A stretch of DNA of 13,196 bases from CAYNWK01 sp964400875 (GTDB lineage: Bacteria; Chloroflexota; Anaerolineae; Anaerolineales; UBA4823), in NCBI GenBank assembly GCA_964400875.1, contig CAYNWK010000118.1:1-13196 (forward strand), given 5' to 3'. The notes under the pieces are model-generated. The model ran no database searches. It was not told where the DNA came from and saw only the letters and a program-made list of their open reading frames with translations. Shown here in pieces: positions 12,939-13,196 of this stretch (within the stretch, counting starts at the first letter, position 1; each line of letters begins with the position of its first letter). A program made the translations under genes and the position numbers.

Positions 12939-13196
12939 GGCTATACCTGAATTCGGGTTAGGGGCCAGGCGCTGAGCCCATCTTTGCGACTACCCCGCAA
13001 TATTGTGCGCAAGCAACCGGCTTATTCGTTCCGCGGAACGAATAGAAACGAATAGCACAATTATTTACATAATGTGTAGCGATAATCTTGTTTCCCATTT
13101 CATGCGCAGCTTAGTGATTAATTGGACTCTCGATTGGTATTTGTACTACTCCACCAATATCTCCCGAGTACCCAGGACGTACCCAAAAATGTCCCA
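12939..13196. other. Intergenic stretch without a supported gene
   Basis: These 258 bases contain the palindrome described separately and otherwise no open frame with a good start and no RNA gene that I can recognise. AT-rich DNA around 13055-13095 may hold a promoter, but no hexamer pair with sound spacing was found on either strand. Confidence 0.6.
13023..13055. promoter_or_regulatory. Perfect 22-bp palindrome plus extra half-site, operator-like
   Basis: Positions 13023-13044 read identically on both strands, with arms TATTCGTTCCG and CGGAACGAATA meeting at a central CCGCGG. A further copy of the half-site, AACGAATAG, lies at 13047-13055, exactly 10 bases after the one at 13037-13045. Three half-sites spaced on one helical face suggest binding of a dimeric regulator with cooperative contact. 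It lies about 85 bases upstream of the membrane-protein start and could also serve a gene beyond the right edge. A structural hairpin is the alternative. Confidence 0.6.

Noticed and set aside
13166..13186. Two copies of GTACCC close together near the right edge
   Set aside because: Too short and imperfectly placed to separate from chance, and the window ends here.
1..13196. CRISPR arrays, transposases, insertion sequence ends, toxin-antitoxin pairs or phage genes
   Set aside because: Looked for on both strands; no regularly spaced repeats and no protein with such motifs were found.

Overview
The window looks like a piece of a chromosome from an uncultured member of the Chloroflexota, probably the Anaerolineae. 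This is inferred from protein style: many stacked GAF domains with shared signatures such as HRLKVG and PETRSEMALPL, a threonine synthase with an N-terminal zinc ribbon, and a large GT-C-like membrane protein. It is not based on any marker gene. A run of exactly 100 N at 6762-6861 marks a scaffold join, which suggests a draft or metagenome assembly.

Region 1 (10137 down to 1, minus strand) is one compact, apparently co-transcribed cluster. In order of transcription it holds two single-domain response regulators, a soluble GAF protein, a membrane-anchored GAF protein, a Cache-HAMP-GAF transmembrane sensor (broken by the assembly gap), a ParA/Soj-type ATPase, a 1174-residue PAS/multi-GAF hybrid histidine kinase, and the start of a threonine synthase-like gene that runs off the left edge. 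Junctions are very tight: a 7-base gap with the stop codon inside the next Shine-Dalgarno, a 1-base gap, an ATGA overlap, a 9-base gap, a 14-base overlap and a 15-base gap. Only one kinase is present. The three sensor proteins have no output domain and neither free receiver has a DNA-binding domain. The working picture is a sensory complex in which several GAF proteins feed one hybrid kinase, CheY-like receivers carry the signal, and a ParA ATPase may place or segregate the complex. The Cache domain keeps residues that resemble the amino-acid-binding motif of dCache receptors, which would fit a downstream threonine synthase, but that link is inference.

Region 2 (10138-10385) is an AT-rich divergent intergenic stretch with candidate promoters on both strands and a short perfect inverted repeat. 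Region 3 (10386-10855) holds a small plus-strand zinc-ribbon protein of unknown function, a hairpin terminator, and a minus-strand tRNA-Gly(CCC) with a clear promoter. Region 4 (11016-12938) is a minus-strand polytopic membrane protein of GT-C/DUF2142-like appearance with a large extracytoplasmic beta-rich insert. Region 5 (12939-13196) has no gene that I can support, but it contains a perfect 22-bp palindrome followed by a third copy of its half-site one helical turn away, which looks like an operator.
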